In this document: positions 24,201 through 35,900 of the stretch, in pieces | Layout: the number at the start of each line of letters is the position of its first letter | How positions within the stretch are numbered: the first letter of the stretch is position 1 | Assembly: GCA_002118135.1 (NCBI GenBank) | Contig: BDIU01000217.1 | Coordinates: forward strand, 62,001 to 126,000 | Length of the DNA: 64,000 nucleotides | Source: Trebouxia sp. TZW2008 | Lineage: Eukaryota; Chlorophyta; Trebouxiophyceae; Trebouxiales; Trebouxiaceae | Direction: 5' to 3' | Program-made: the position numbers and the translations under genes | The notes under the pieces: generated by a model | What the model was told of the DNA's origin: nothing | Databases searched by the model: none | What the model saw: the letters and a program-made list of their open reading frames with translations, nothing else

Positions 24201-27200
24201 AGAAGGCGGAAGAAGTCATCTGCATCTCGAGGGCCAGGGCTATCCCTCTTGAGGTGCTAGACACGCAAGCAATGAAGGACTGATATGCAAGCTCTCAAAG
24301 TCGATTTGAGATGCAAATACTCAAAATCTGACCTGAACGGTGAGTCTTTCTGGCAGGCTCAATTGAGGTGGGAGCTTAGTGCCAGCCTTTTTGAGCAGGC
24401 AGAACAGGTGATCAGCATCACGAGAGGGGCTGCCCCCAGGGCTGTCCCTCTTCATGTACTAGACACGCAAGCACTGGAAGTCTGAGGTGCAAGCACTGAA
24501 AACTGACCTGGGCGGCGAGACTTTCTGGCAGGCTCAGTTGAGGTGGGTGCGGGGAATTTAGCAGCAGCCTCTTTGAGCAGGCGGAACAGGTCATCAGCAT
24601 CACGAGGGGGACTGCCCCCAGGGCTGTCTCTCTTGAGATGCTTGCGGGCAACACCAATGTCGCCGGCGGCCTGCCTCCACTTCTCCCCGGGGGAGATCTT
24701 CCTGTGCTCTGAGACCGCTGGCAGCTGGCCGGACTCAGTGCGGGGGGTGCCTCCTGATGAGTTGGTGCTCAGTCTCCTTCCTGCAAGAGCAAGCTTATGG
24801 GTTGTGCCTAGGGTTTGACTATGAGGATTTGTGTGTCAAAATCTCTTCGTGAGCAATGTAGCAGACATGTCACATCAAGCAAGAGACAACTGCAGAGGAC
24901 AGCGACAGCAAGCTGAGATGGATTTGCTGGAACCCTTGGAAGTTTTGTGTTGTCAATGCTTCCATGGAGTGCAGCAAATACCCCTGAGCTTGATGTGTTT
25001 GTCATCTGCAGTTGTCTCAGGGGCGCTTTTGACCTGGCTGCTGTATTCCGTCATACAGGCCAGAAGGCTCTTTGCCATCATCAGCTTTTTCTGCGTTTGG
25101 CACCCAGCGATCCAGTAACACACAGTATTTACATGGAGGCAATATTTCATGTGCATGGCGGAGGCGTTTGTAATTTGCAATGGTTGATGATTCAGTCACA
25201 CATTTGCAGAGGAGGTGCAAGGATCAGCCCAAATCTGTACTGAGGCGTTGCAGAAATTGTGCAATTGCAAAGCAAATATGATGATCTGCCAAAGCCTGTA
25301 CCAAATTCCAGCAGTCACATCTCATGGCATGCTGAGGCAGATGGCATGCTGAGGCAGATGGCATGCTGACTGAAGCAAGATGTGCAAACCCACAGCAAGC
25401 TGAAGCACCGAGGCTTCAACATACGAAAGTTTTGGGTCATCATTACTTTCATCAGTTGAGGCATCTGTGCCGTGGCTTGTTGAATTTGTCATCTGCAAGT
25501 GTCTACAACAAGCTTCTGACATAGCTGCTGGGTACCAGACGGCTCCTTGGCATCATCAGCTGTTGATGGGTTTTGCATCCCATATTTTGTTTATACACTT
25601 GCAGGGCAGATGCGAAGATGTGCCAGTCTCTATATGAAGGCAAGGGCTTGGTCACATTTTTGCAGAGCAGCAGGAAAGATGTGCCAAACATGACCTTGGG
25701 GCAGTTCAACAGTCATGTTGCTGAAAGTAAATGCGCATGAGCGATGTTGTTTCAAGTGAGAGACGTCTGCAGATGACAAAGGCAGCAAGCTTAGGTACAG
25801 CTGGCTGAAATCATGTAAGTTCTGTGTCATCACCACTGCCATGAATTGAGGCAGCTGTGTCTCAGCTTGTTGTCTTAGTCATCTGCAGTTGTCTCAAAGT
25901 AGCTTTTGATTAGATGCTAGGTGCCAGAAGGCTCCTCCACAGCATCAGCTCTTCCCAAAACGCAGAACGGTGTGCCTTTGCAGGCAGCAGGTAGCTTTGC
26001 TGTGCATGACCTGTCATTCTTGATTAGGGACTCCCTACACTGTTGTTGGCCATAGCACAGATGGCCACATCTGTCCCCAGTGTGGGGTACCCCAACTGTT
26101 CAGAACAGGTGGGGAAACTCACAGCCAGAAGAGACAAGCGACCGCAATTCCTGACGTGTACTGGCTCCAGCAATGTCTAAACGCCTCAATTGAATCAATA
26201 CATGAACAAATGCATGCGTACCTGATCTTTCATTCTTGATCAAGGACTGACTGCGCCACCTGGCAGCCAAGGGACCGACTGATTGGGGCTCCCTGTAGGG
26301 CTGGGGCTGGGGCATGTGGCCTAGCCCTGCCCCTGCCACCCCCCCAGTGAACGTGGGGGGCATGATGGGGGGTACAGCGTCACTGACCCCTGACCCCTGC
26401 CTTGCTGGCTGAACCTCCTCTTGCTGCAGGGCAAGGTGAGCATCCTGTAAGAAGACAACAGTGAGAAAAAGACCAGTTCTGCACTGCGGTGACACCCAGC
26501 AGCGCTTTGTAGAAATACAGGGCAGAGCGTGAGCTCAGGATCTGGTGCGCATTGAGTGCAATGAACATCCTTCATGGTGTTGCATAAAGTTGCTGCTGCT
26601 TCTGAGTTTGATGCGTACACATGCAAGATGCAAGATCAGCACCCATGAACGCCGCAATGTACCTGCAAATTGATGCTGCCTGTGCAAAGTTGTGCCTCAG
26701 CACTGCGGTATGCCATTACTACATTACTGTGGCGAGAATCACACTATGCCAAGTGCACCCAAAGAATCGTCACAACAGCTTATCTGGACAGTTTGTAACA
26801 CCTCTTGAGAACAAGCAAGCAACACGTTGCACACCTGCTTGACGCAAGCAACACTGTCTCGATGACACACCTGTAGCAACCCCAAGAACTGACAACTTGC
26901 TACTAAGTATCATGCCAATTGATCAATCTGCCTTGCATGAGCATGCCCAGACCTGCTCAGTAACAGCTTCTGAGCTTGCTGCCCTGCATGCAAAAAACAG
27001 CATCTATCTTGACACTCTCCTCACCTTTGCACTGTCCCTGCTGGTCAGTTCTGGGATATCAACGGTGGTGTGTGAAGGAGGCCTCTGAAGGGTACGGCCA
27101 CTGCGACTGTAGTCCTGCTCAGCATGAGCTACCAGAGTCTCTTCTGGAATGCTATCATTCAGGCCCCTAGACTCTCTGTCAACATCTTGCCCCTGAGCCT

Positions 27201-27306
27201 CTGCTGCTGCAAGCTCCTGAGTGGCTCTTCTGCTTTCTGCTGTTGCTCTCTCAAATCGGTCAATGATGCGCAGGGCCTGACGGGCCCGCAGCATGGACGT
27301 TGCCAT
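18297..27306 (-). CDS. CAX-type Ca2+/H+ exchanger
   Basis: Ca2+:cation antiporter of the CAX family, moving Ca2+ (or Mn2+) into vacuole-like stores against H+. Exons in transcript order: 27306-27025, 26444-26222, 24780-24508, 23161-23022, 22645-22429, 21825-21621, 21125-20979, 19691-19476, 18867-18773, 18472-18297; all phases close, 657 aa. The first ~259 residues are hydrophilic (acidic/Arg-rich, Pro-rich, Ser-rich) and may be regulatory, as N-termini are in plant CAX. Alpha-repeat 1 is [20 protein letters not shown] (Glu near residue 346) and alpha-repeat 2 is [14 protein letters not shown] (Glu near 529). An acidic loop EEEDEEE separates the halves, as in the family. The second half ends in [14 protein letters not shown] and a last helix [17 protein letters not shown]. 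Start: first [16 protein letters not shown]. Nearly every exon has decayed copies in adjacent introns. Confidence 0.92.
19240..19850 (-). repeat. partial copies around CAX exon 8
   Basis: Exon 8 is 19476-19691. A diverged copy of its 3' end (CACCCAATGAGCACC on the plus strand, with the donor) lies at about 19245-19305. A copy of its 5' end with the acceptor (AAATAGCGTCTGCTAGAAACCTGC) lies at about 19820-19850. Neither is a full exon. Confidence 0.7.
20670..21060 (-). repeat. three copies of the CAX exon 7 3' end
   Basis: The functional exon is 20979-21125. Two further copies, about 20798-20870 and 20670-20745, repeat the sequence that reads [12 protein letters not shown] and its donor. They drift in sequence and lack the exon's acidic 5' half. 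Confidence 0.75.
21462..22190 (-). repeat. copies of CAX exon 6 (membrane-helix exon)
   Basis: The functional exon is 21621-21825 (starts [17 protein letters not shown]). Copies at about 21890-21990 ([17 protein letters not shown]) and 22075-22190 ([17 protein letters not shown]) keep the acceptor and first ~35 residues, then lose the hydrophobic continuation. The 3' end ([14 protein letters not shown] plus donor) is copied at about 21462-21520. The three acceptor-containing copies are arranged as mutually exclusive exons would be, but two seem broken. Confidence 0.8.
22250..23280 (-). repeat. partial copies around CAX exons 4 and 5
   Basis: The 3' end of exon 5 (22429-22645), including GCACAAGCAGCAGATTG on the plus strand, recurs at about 22255-22300. 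The 3' part of exon 4 (23022-23161) recurs at about 22785-22830 and 22888-22925. Its 5' part recurs at about 23215-23270 (TACAGCGCCTTGG). All lie in introns of the same gene. Confidence 0.7.
24130..24600 (-). repeat. three copies of the CAX exon 3 3' end
   Basis: Exon 3 is 24508-24780. Its final ~100 bases with the donor recur at about 24320-24460 and 24140-24260, sharing TTTCTGGCAGGCTCA-like and GAGGTGGG-like blocks on the plus strand and the AGACACGCAAGCA trailer. The copies have lost the frame. Confidence 0.8.
24930..25975. repeat. diverged ~400-nt tandem repeat in CAX intron 2
   Basis: Three segments (about 24930-25100, 25415-25590, 25805-25970) share an ordered set of blocks on the plus strand: TTTTG.GT..TCA, TTTGTCATCTGCA-GTGTCT, and GCTCCTTGGCATCATCAGCT-like. 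They are non-coding in the CAX model. Confidence 0.55.
25324..25371. repeat. 17-nt minisatellite (GGCATGCTGAGGCAGAT)
   Basis: Two full perfect units and a partial third, inside CAX intron 2. Confidence 0.9.
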
Positions 27307-27613
27307 GGCTAGCTTGACCCCAAGCACCGCTCAAAAGGCCTTCAGTTGCAAACAGTCTTCAGTCATAAGGGTTGAAAGCAACAGCACCATACAGGCATCA
27401 AACATCAGCCGAATACCTTGTTATGATCGCGATCAAACTACTCACGTGTTGTGAGCCACACCACGCGGCCTACGAGGGACCTCAAGACAGATATTCGTTA
27501 ATTTCGAGCCAGTTGATGCTCAGGGTGCTCTAAACCCGCGCGCTGTGCTGTCAAATCAGTCGGAAGTACAGGGAGCCTGAAGCATGCGACAGCTTTTGAG
27601 AGTCCTCATATCG

Positions 27614-27621
27614 GTATAAAT
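27614..27621. promoter_or_regulatory. TATA-box candidate
   Basis: GTATAAATAGG context in the spacer upstream of the CAX start. The orientation is ambiguous because the reverse complement also approximates a TATA element. Confidence 0.4.
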
Positions 27622-27902
27622 AGGCTTGCGCAAGGACACGGCCTTAAAGCGAAGCTGACATCGGAGCTACTGCTCAGTTGTGCAACGTACGGTAAGTACG
27701 GAAACGTAACTAAGCGTAACTCAAGCACGTGAGGGGGGCAAGGTGGACGCGCTGACCTAACAGGAACATTCGGTGACCATGTTGTAGTTCACGGCAACAG
27801 CTGCCAAGCAAGGCCACACAGAAGCAAATCTGTAAGCACAAAACACTATGCTATCCCACATGCTCCAAAAATCCACGCTGCAGCAGATTCTACTCTAGGA
27901 AT

Positions 27903-27924
27903 CATGATTTTGATCAAAATCATG
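27903..27924. promoter_or_regulatory. 22-bp perfect palindrome
   Basis: CATGATTTTGA joined directly to its reverse complement TCAAAATCATG. It could bind a dimeric regulator or form a cruciform. It lies about 600 bases upstream of the CAX start. Confidence 0.55.
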
Positions 27925-28640
27925 TACTTGTATCTAAGTAGTATAGTCCCAGGCCTGTCCAGCTGAGGTGTGTAAGTCTGCGCATATTGGTACAAAGTCA
28001 GCACTGATCTACCCTTGCTGGTGTGCAACATACAGCTGTAATCTACATACCGTTTGATCGGGTGTTCAGCTAAGACGAATTATTTGGTTGGCGTACAAAC
28101 TGATTAGTTCAGTCGCACTAAGTTAGCTTTAAGCTCAGTACCCTTTACGCTTTAGAACACTTGCTTGACTGCTACCCGAGCTGGAAATACACGGAAGCTG
28201 GCAGCAAGCCAACAAGCGTTTGGAACTCTCACTCTGCGAATGAATGCAACAGGGACCGTTCTACTAACAGCCTGGGACTACATGTATAAGGAATGGGACC
28301 AACTGTACTAGTCCCATACTGCAGCACGGCATTGCTTGAGGCTCCAAGCGGGAATGTAAAGGGGTGTGCATTTGTAGGCAGAAGCAATCATCGCTGAACA
28401 ACATTTGTTTCTGATCTCTCTGCTGCTGCAAGGCAAGTGGTTTGCTACTGTACGCATTCAGGTTGTCGTTCAAGCTGTCATTTGCAACTCTCTTGTTGAG
28501 CCTCATCATCCTGCAAGCGAGCCTCTGCATATCAGATATCATCTTCTTTCGGCCTAACTTGTTTGCAACACAACTGTCTGCGAGCTTTCAAATTGCTATC
28601 TTGGTCACAAAGCAAGCACAGGCATTCGGTTGACATTTGC

Positions 28641-28982
28641 TCATGAGCAGGCCATGCTCAACTCACCGGCGCTTTCCGCTTTACGCAGTCGACGTATATG
28701 CCTTCTGACAGACAAGGGCCAGATAGTGGCTGGAGAGGTCTCTTCGATGCTCGCTGCTGCACTGCATGCCTTTGGGCAATCACTCAGAGCCGAATCCGTC
28801 GATTCCGTCCTGAGTGATTGCCTTCGTAGAGCATAGCAGGCGCGCTTGGCAAACAAGGGCCAGACCACATCGCTCTGAGTTGGCTGCTGTGACTGGTCAG
28901 GCTTATCGTCAGCGAGCTGTGCAGACTGAGGGAAGCTGTCTGCTTTTGCAACTATTCGTGCTGCGTGACGTCCACGACCCAT
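28641..28982 (-). CDS. hypothetical small basic protein (doubtful)
   Basis: An open frame of 113 codons starts MGRGRHAARIVAKADSF. It is rich in Arg, Ala and Ser with no recognised domain. It contains two related segments (VVWPLFAKRACYALRR and IWPLSVRRHIRRLRK), reflecting a DNA duplication, and an embedded 48-nt hairpin. It may be a first exon spliced to 28540-28390 (RMMRLNKRVANDSLNDNLNA). Without homology it may equally be non-coding. Confidence 0.25.
   Translation of the reverse strand: MGRGRHAARIVAKADSFPQSAQLADDKPDQSQQPTQSDVVWPLFAKRACYALRRQSLRTESTDSALSDCPKACSAAASIEETSPATIWPLSVRRHIRRLRKAESAGELSMACS
28775..28822. repeat. 48-nt near-perfect hairpin
   Basis: A perfect 13-bp outer stem (GGCAATCACTCAG / CTGAGTGATTGCC) and a 5-bp inner stem (GAATC / GATTC) enclose a 4-nt loop CGTC, separated by a short imperfect stretch. 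About 20 of 22 positions per arm can pair or wobble. Confidence 0.75.
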
Positions 28983-29937
28983 CGCTGTATTGAAACCGAT
29001 TCAAACCACAGGGGCAAAGCTGAGCTCCCAAGCTAGGGCTTACACACGATGCGACGTTACGATCACTTCAATCTTTCGGTGTCGTCAGTAGACACAAGCT
29101 GGATTAAATCACCATCACGAATTCCGCATCTCCGGATGCAAGCTTTTCTTGAAAGCTCTGTTTGATGCTGCCAATCATAGAGCGTTCGAGACGGAAAGGG
29201 CAGAGCGGTGTTCAAGATCAAACGAGCAAGGGAGATTCTTGGCAGAATGGCTTCGGAGCACGCCAAGATTCAGCACAGGCACAGTTCATCGCTAGTTTGG
29301 CTTCAGTTGGCTTCTTGAGCCGATGCATTCACCCGCGACCGCTGCAGAAGTCTCTTGAGCTGCATGGCGTGCAAGCAAAGCATGCTAGCATACTGAGGTT
29401 GTATCTGACACACTGACTAAGAAAGATCAGAGCTGTCAAAGAAACTGTGCGCATGCGTTTGCAATTTGACAGTCACTAGGAAACGGTTTCAACGCTGCTT
29501 GTGCGGCTGTCATAACAGGGATGCAACAGCATGCATGTTACACTAGATGTACGCCCATCATACTTGCGGAGCAGTACGCAGTGCAATGCGCGGCATCAAT
29601 GCGTTCTTGCGATGCAAAAGCACTTCATGACTGGCTCGCTCTGTGATACGATTGATGATAGTAAACTTCAAAGGCACCCTCATAATATCATGCTAGCGAT
29701 TTTTCTCTGTGGCAGCTGCGCAAAACCTCATAAAGTCAAGAATCATTTTCTCACATGACAAAACACAAGCACCTACAGAGTCAACGCGACAAATCATGAA
29801 TGTCATTCTCAAAATGTGAAGTAGTCCTCGCATTGATACAAGGTCACTAGTATTGGTGTCATGTGCTCACATCTGCAGTCTACAATACAGATGCAGCCAG
29901 CACAAAGCAGCACAGAGAGCAGGTCCAACTTGCAGCA
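28983..29937. other. spacer with no supported gene
   Basis: Open stretches exist at 29162-29416 (+) and 29266-29063 (-, ending GDLIQLVSTDDTERLK). They overlap on opposite strands and neither has a family match I recognise. Confidence 0.3.
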
Positions 29938-32900
29938 TCACTTCAGGAGAGGGATGTGAGTTCTTGTCTTCTTCAATATGCCCACCAGCCCAGTGATTGA
30001 CTTGCGCTCAGATCTGGAACTGCACAGACAAAAACAAAATGTTAGACAAGAGCAGCCTCATGCAACAGGCTAGATGCAATTGACATGATCACGAGATCAG
30101 GCTTGCCATCTGATCTTGGGTCTTATGAAACGTCAATCCACGTCTACAGGCCAGTCTCATTGACAGCATTGTAACAAAATTCATTTGAAATGAGTACAAG
30201 GTGAGGGACTTACTCGACGCTGAAAGTTGTCTGACTGCGCTCAATCACATTTGCAGGCTTTATGTTGCTGCCAATTGTGCTTGCGCTGCCTCTCCCTATG
30301 CCACTGCCGTATCTACCAATGCCACTGCCGGAGTAAGCCTCTGCCCTGCCTGGTTTACTAGCAACTCGACTTGTGCCACTGCCAGAAACAGAACTTACAG
30401 CAGTGGCACTGCTCCTATCTGGCCTGCTGTCTTCTTCAGGAGCCCAAGAGGCACTTATGGCGTCTTGGACTACAGTGCTGTTACCGCTGTACAGCTTGCC
30501 ATACACACCTTCGGACAGATTCCTAGTCTGATAAGCTACAGAACTTTGGCTGCTTGCAAGCTTACTGTCCATACCCTTGGACAGACCCTGGGATGCACAA
30601 GCCATTGTGTTCTTGCTGGTGTAGAGGCGGCTGATGGGGGGGTGGAGGCTTGGGTGGGTGGAGTCAGTGGGGTGTGAGCCCTCATACATGGCTATTGCAT
30701 CCTTGACGGTGCTTCTGGTTGGTAACAGCTGGTTGGTCGCAACATCCATCTTCAAATCAGCTGCATGACTGATCTCAGCTCCAGCATCAGCAGCTGATGA
30801 CTCAGCAGCGACAATCTGTACTGACTCAGCATAATGAGTTGTGCTGTTGTACCCAATCGCTTGTCGTCTGTCTGCTGTGTGTGCGTGGCTGTCATGGACA
30901 AAAGACAGGGCAGAAGAGGTGATGCTGTCTGCTGGGGTGGTGAGACCAGACATGCCAGTGGCATAACCATGGGCTTTGCCAGATGGTTCTGCCACATTTT
31001 GCTGATGAGGGACCCTGGCTAGACCCTGAGCCACATGACTGCTATGACTGGTTATGCCATTTGGCAGAACTGTGCCGCCTGGGGTTAGCATGCCGGCTTT
31101 ACTTCCATTTGGGGGAGTCACAGCTCCAGGAGGAGTTACAGCATCCAGTGTAACCCTTCCAGAAGGCGTAGTCACACAGGAATCACTAGGGCTAGGTGGG
31201 CTGACCCTGCCTGAGGCATATGGGCCCCCTGCTAGGGTGTGGGGGGAAACCCTGGCAGTTGGAGTGCTTCTGCCACTGCTGCCAGCTAGGGCTGTTGCAA
31301 AGGGCTGCTGGAAGGTGCCCCTGACTTGACGTGCCTCTTCCTTTTCCATCTGGCGCATGGCTTTCTCCATTTCCCGCATCTTCACCTGCAAACACTGCCA
31401 AGTTCAGCGCTTTTGCTGAAGCAATTGTTGGTCACCGACAGGGATGATGACAACAACAAAAATACAATACATGTGTTCAGGACTGGACAGCAGAAGGTGC
31501 AGCTCCTGATGTTTCCACAGTTGGATGTGTTCTGTTGAAAGTGCAACCAAGCATAGCAGAAGGAGCATGCACACAGAGTAACATACAACGCTGGTGTTTG
31601 CTGCCAGCTTGCATCTATCTTGCTTTTCTTGTGACAGAGTACAGGAAGCTTGGTGCTTGCACATCTGAGACATATGAGTCAGCATATGCATCACAAGCGC
31701 CTGCAGATGTGCTCTATACTGAAAGCATGCTGACATGATACCACCAAGGCAAAAACTGTTTGGCGTGCCAAATACTGCTGCATGCAACACCTTATAGGTG
31801 TCACAGCTGCATGTTGATTGATGCCAACTGAGAGTCTGGCAAGCGCAGGACGTGGCAGCCAAAGCGTATGCCTCACAGCAGGTTCAGATCTTGAGATGTG
31901 TTTCAAGCCGTACTGAGTCAGGGATGCGCATCAGCATTCAGCTGTCGGTTCCCTTAACAAGCCTTTGCCGTGTTAGAAGACACATACACACAACCTGTAG
32001 AAAATCATACCTTGAAGTCAAACTTCCAGTTGTTGAAGCGCCTGTGCAATGACTGAAGCTCCATGCTAGGGTTCATGCCAGCAGCCAGGGTTTGATGAGT
32101 CTGTACCTCCTGAATGAATGCTAGGTCATCATTTAGGGTCTCCTGGTGCTGCCGCAATTCGCCTTGCAATTTAGCCACAAGCTGGGACCCCAGGCTGGTC
32201 CCTATCTGATGTAGAGAAGACTGCGCTGACAGCGAGGAAGCTGATGCAGCAGCTGCAGGCAGTGCTGAAGAAGAAGAGCAGGGGGAGACTGGCGCAATGG
32301 AGGGAGCTGCAGATGTTGGCGGGAAGCATGTGGTTTGAATGAGCTCGACATTTTGAGCTGTCAGATCTGACGGCGCAGCTTCTGGCTGACTGGCGGAGCT
32401 GGCGGGTAGCTGCTGTGGTGAAGAATAATCTGTTGATTCCGCTGCAGTTGCATTGTTGCCTGACTTGTACTGTTCACCATCATGCAGGGCTGAGGCATGG
32501 GTTGCTTTGCCATGCTGTGCTTTGCCACGCTGAGCTCTGTCAAAAGTTTGAGTGTACACTGGTGGAGCAGAAGGCGAAGCTGTGTCAGTGACTGAACCTG
32601 CTGCTGCAGCAGCTGCAGAAGAAGCAGTGAATGGAGCCAGAGCGGCGGCAGCGGTGGCGCTGGCAGATGACAGTTCTGCCAACAGGGCTTCTAGGGAAGC
32701 ATCTGCTGAGTCAGCTCTGCCAATGCCAGAAGACGAAGAAGCACGGGCAAGTCTGCCGTCTGGTGAAGGAGAAGTGTCATCACTGCCTGACAAAGCTGCA
32801 GCCTGAGAAGAAGATGAAGGCCTGAGCGCACTGACTGAAGAGCCTCCTGCTACAACAGCTGGGGTTTGCGAAGCTGGTGCAGCAGCTGACAGAGACGAAG

Positions 32901-35900
32901 CAGAAGGGTACTCTGACAATACATCTGACTCAGCATCTTGGTGTGTGTTGTGCAAACAAGTGTCAGCATACTGGAAGCTTCCGTGTTGCTCCTCTTTACC
33001 ATAGGGCATCTGCATCACAGCACAGCAAGGTCCATGTGGCGATTTGCATCAGGCAAAGTGGTGAACCATGACCCCATTCATCATGTTCACGCTCAGAAAA
33101 TGGTTTCATGAGACAGTAGACTCAGGTTCAATGATGACTGGTCGCATACAAGCTGGAGATGCTTACTTTGACTAGTATGCCTCAAACGCTCGCGTACTAA
33201 GACAGCAACTAGGTTTCAAAGTTTTGCCTGACAGTGTGCGGAGAGCTCTGCAAGGTGGCCGTGAGGTGACTCTGAATCAGGTATTTTTCCGTAGCTGCCA
33301 TGTGGATTCACAGCGAATCCAATCTTGTCTAGCACTGGCAAATTGTGCATCAGTGCGCTATGATGCAAAAGTTTTGACACTACTGGACACCATGCAATGC
33401 ATACCTGTGTACCGTTGCAGCTCTTCTTCCGCCTGGAGGGCTTGTTCTGCATGAGCCCCTCCAGCACAAGGTCCCCAACAGGACTGCCCTGCTGATACTG
33501 TGCCTGTGTCGCCTGTATTGAAGAAGACGCTGTAGGGTCCGAGAGATCAGCCTCTGAAGAAGAAGCTGAATGGGGCTGCAGAGCAGCTGGTGAAGAAGAA
33601 GCTGCATGGGGCTGCAGATCAGCTGCTGAAGTAGACGCTGTAGGGGACTGGATGTCAGGTGCTGAAAAGGCTGTAGGAACCTGAATGTCAGCTGGTGAAG
33701 AAGAAGCTGCATGAGTCTGGGATGCAAGCAGCACTTCTTCAGGTAATGAAACGGTGTGATGACTGCTGCACTCTGAAGCAGAAGAGGACTGGTAGTTAAT
33801 CTCAAAAGCTGCAGCAGAGGTGTCTTCAGAGATGTCTCCAATCAGCTCATTCAACACTTCATCTGCAGTGCTGACAGTGTGTAAGAACCCATCCAATACG
33901 GTATTACCGTATGCTGACTCAGCAGGGGCAGCAGCATCAGAAGAGGTGTAGTCTTCATCCTCAGCAAAGCGCTGGTCGTCACCATGCAGCAAGCTCTGAT
34001 TGCTGTCAGCTGACTGTCGAATCAGCTCAACTGAATGCTCCATTGCTAAGAGGGCATTGTGCAGGTCCTCTGTGCTGCGCTCAGGGCCATTACACAGTTC
34101 AGCTTCTGGTTGTAGTACAGTAGACAGCACACTGACTGCATCCAATACGCTACATCCATCATCTGCCAGACAGGCTGCAGCTTGCGCATGCTCTCTGTCT
34201 GCCAGCAACGTCTCTTGAGCCGTGGCTGCATCTGCATGCACACAAGCCGCATTTGAAGACAAGATCCAAATAAACTGAAGTGGGCCAGGTAGGCATCGCA
34301 GATGAAGTGTTGAATGAGCTGTTTGTAGACATTACTGATCATGCCAATAGCTAGCCCATGCTTTGCAGGGCACCAATAAACCTGTGTGATGCAAAAGTGC
34401 AATTGGTCCCGGATCACACATCCTAGGCAGGGTGCACAATACATTGAGGTTATGGTATGGGGGACATGCACAGGCCTAGGCAATTTTCATCATTTTTTCA
34501 TGAAAACCGTGGGCTAGGCAGGCTCAGCAGGCCCAATTAGGTACGCACAGAAGCAATCAACTGTCTCCAACCAGTTTGGTTATGTGCTGACCTAAACCAA
34601 TTGTTTTGGACATGAAGGGCGGAGAGGTCCTTGTACACAGTTCACTGTCAAGTATCTCTGGGTTTACCCTTGGCTTACGCAATGCCACTGATCATGCCAT
34701 ATGACATAATCATGGAGCGTGTGCTGAAGTCAGCTAAGCATTGATTGTCTTAGGGTAACTTCCATCACAAATGTTGAATTGCTTGATAGCTTTGTGCCCC
34801 TGGGTCGTTTGCAGGTCATGTGGGCTGTGATGATGCATGTTATGACTGATCATGCTGTTCCTACAGTTTGCACATGTCATAGAAAAGGCATGACAGAGAG
34901 AAACGCTTGACACTGCAAGAGTTAATGCACAAAGGCTGCTTTGACAGGTAGGCACCCAAAGGGCTGCTTGAAGAGTACGATCATGCACAATGGGTTTTGT
35001 TCAGACATGACTGCTAGCTTTCCAAACGTCCCAATGCTGATTTGATAGGATGTGCGTCAATCTGTGGGTGCAGAGTGGACCCAATGCTGTTTGATGCAAT
35101 GAGGTGAGCACTCGCATTGCTTCAGGAAAGCTGTTGCACATTTGTGCAACAGCAGCTTTTTATTGCCCACCACAACTCAAGTTGACAACATTGCTATCCC
35201 AGCCAGTCCGCAGTGTCAGCCTATCAAGACATAAAACATAAAAACAAAGCAGGTCTGTACATCATTTTGATAAAATACTGTCTGCCTGTGCAACAGCACT
35301 CTCACTGCAACAGCAATGAGGTTGATGGCAGTCATTGCATTCTAGACTCTGTCTATCTGTCTAGTTATGTTTGCCTTGTTGCAGCAAAGCTTCAAACTCA
35401 CTTTGCAATGCTTAGCAAGCTTGCACAGTCATGTATTGGTCTCAAAAGATTGCCAATTCTGCAGTGCATTGTTGCACTAAAGCTAGGGGTACAAGTACAA
35501 CATCATGCCATTACATTTATCTGAAAAGTCATTACAGCCAGATGCTGCTAATGAGTCATCAGCTTCTCACCTGCATCACACAGGGTTGACTCTTGTTCTG
35601 CTTCAAATCCAGCTGGCAGCACTCGCCACTCTTCTTTGTCCTGTACTTCATTGCCCCTTGCAGCAGTAATGAGGGCATTTGGCGTGCCTGCCTCCAAGAA
35701 GTAGCCCTCTTTCAGAAAATAGTCCCCGCCAGTAGGAGCTGAGTTACGCTGTGCATGCTGAGACTTGGCCTCTGCCTGCAGTAACTCCAGCTGTGCCGCT
35801 GATCTGCTGATTGAGGCAGACTGACTGGGCAAATGCTGAGCAGCCATTGATTCAGCTTGATTGCTGATCAGTACCTGAGCAGCATTGACTGCTGCTGTTG

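Larger units (their letters stand above)
27307..28640. other. upstream region of CAX; possible divergent promoter
   Basis: CAX transcription runs left from here. TATAAATA at 27614-27621 (TATTTATA read on the minus strand) is the best core-promoter element, about 310 bases from the CAX start. On the plus strand it is followed by a donor-like CGGTAAGTACGG near 27689-27700, so a divergent non-coding or unrecognised transcript is possible. A 22-bp perfect palindrome lies at 27903-27924. Confidence 0.35.

Noticed and set aside
30201..30677. Plus-strand 158-codon open frame
   Set aside because: Shadow of the Ser/Thr-rich coding exon of the minus-strand LRR gene.
32005..34262. Separate genes for each long Ser-rich minus-strand frame
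   Set aside because: Each starts after a good acceptor and ends at a donor, with phases matching the adjacent exons, so they fit one LRR gene.
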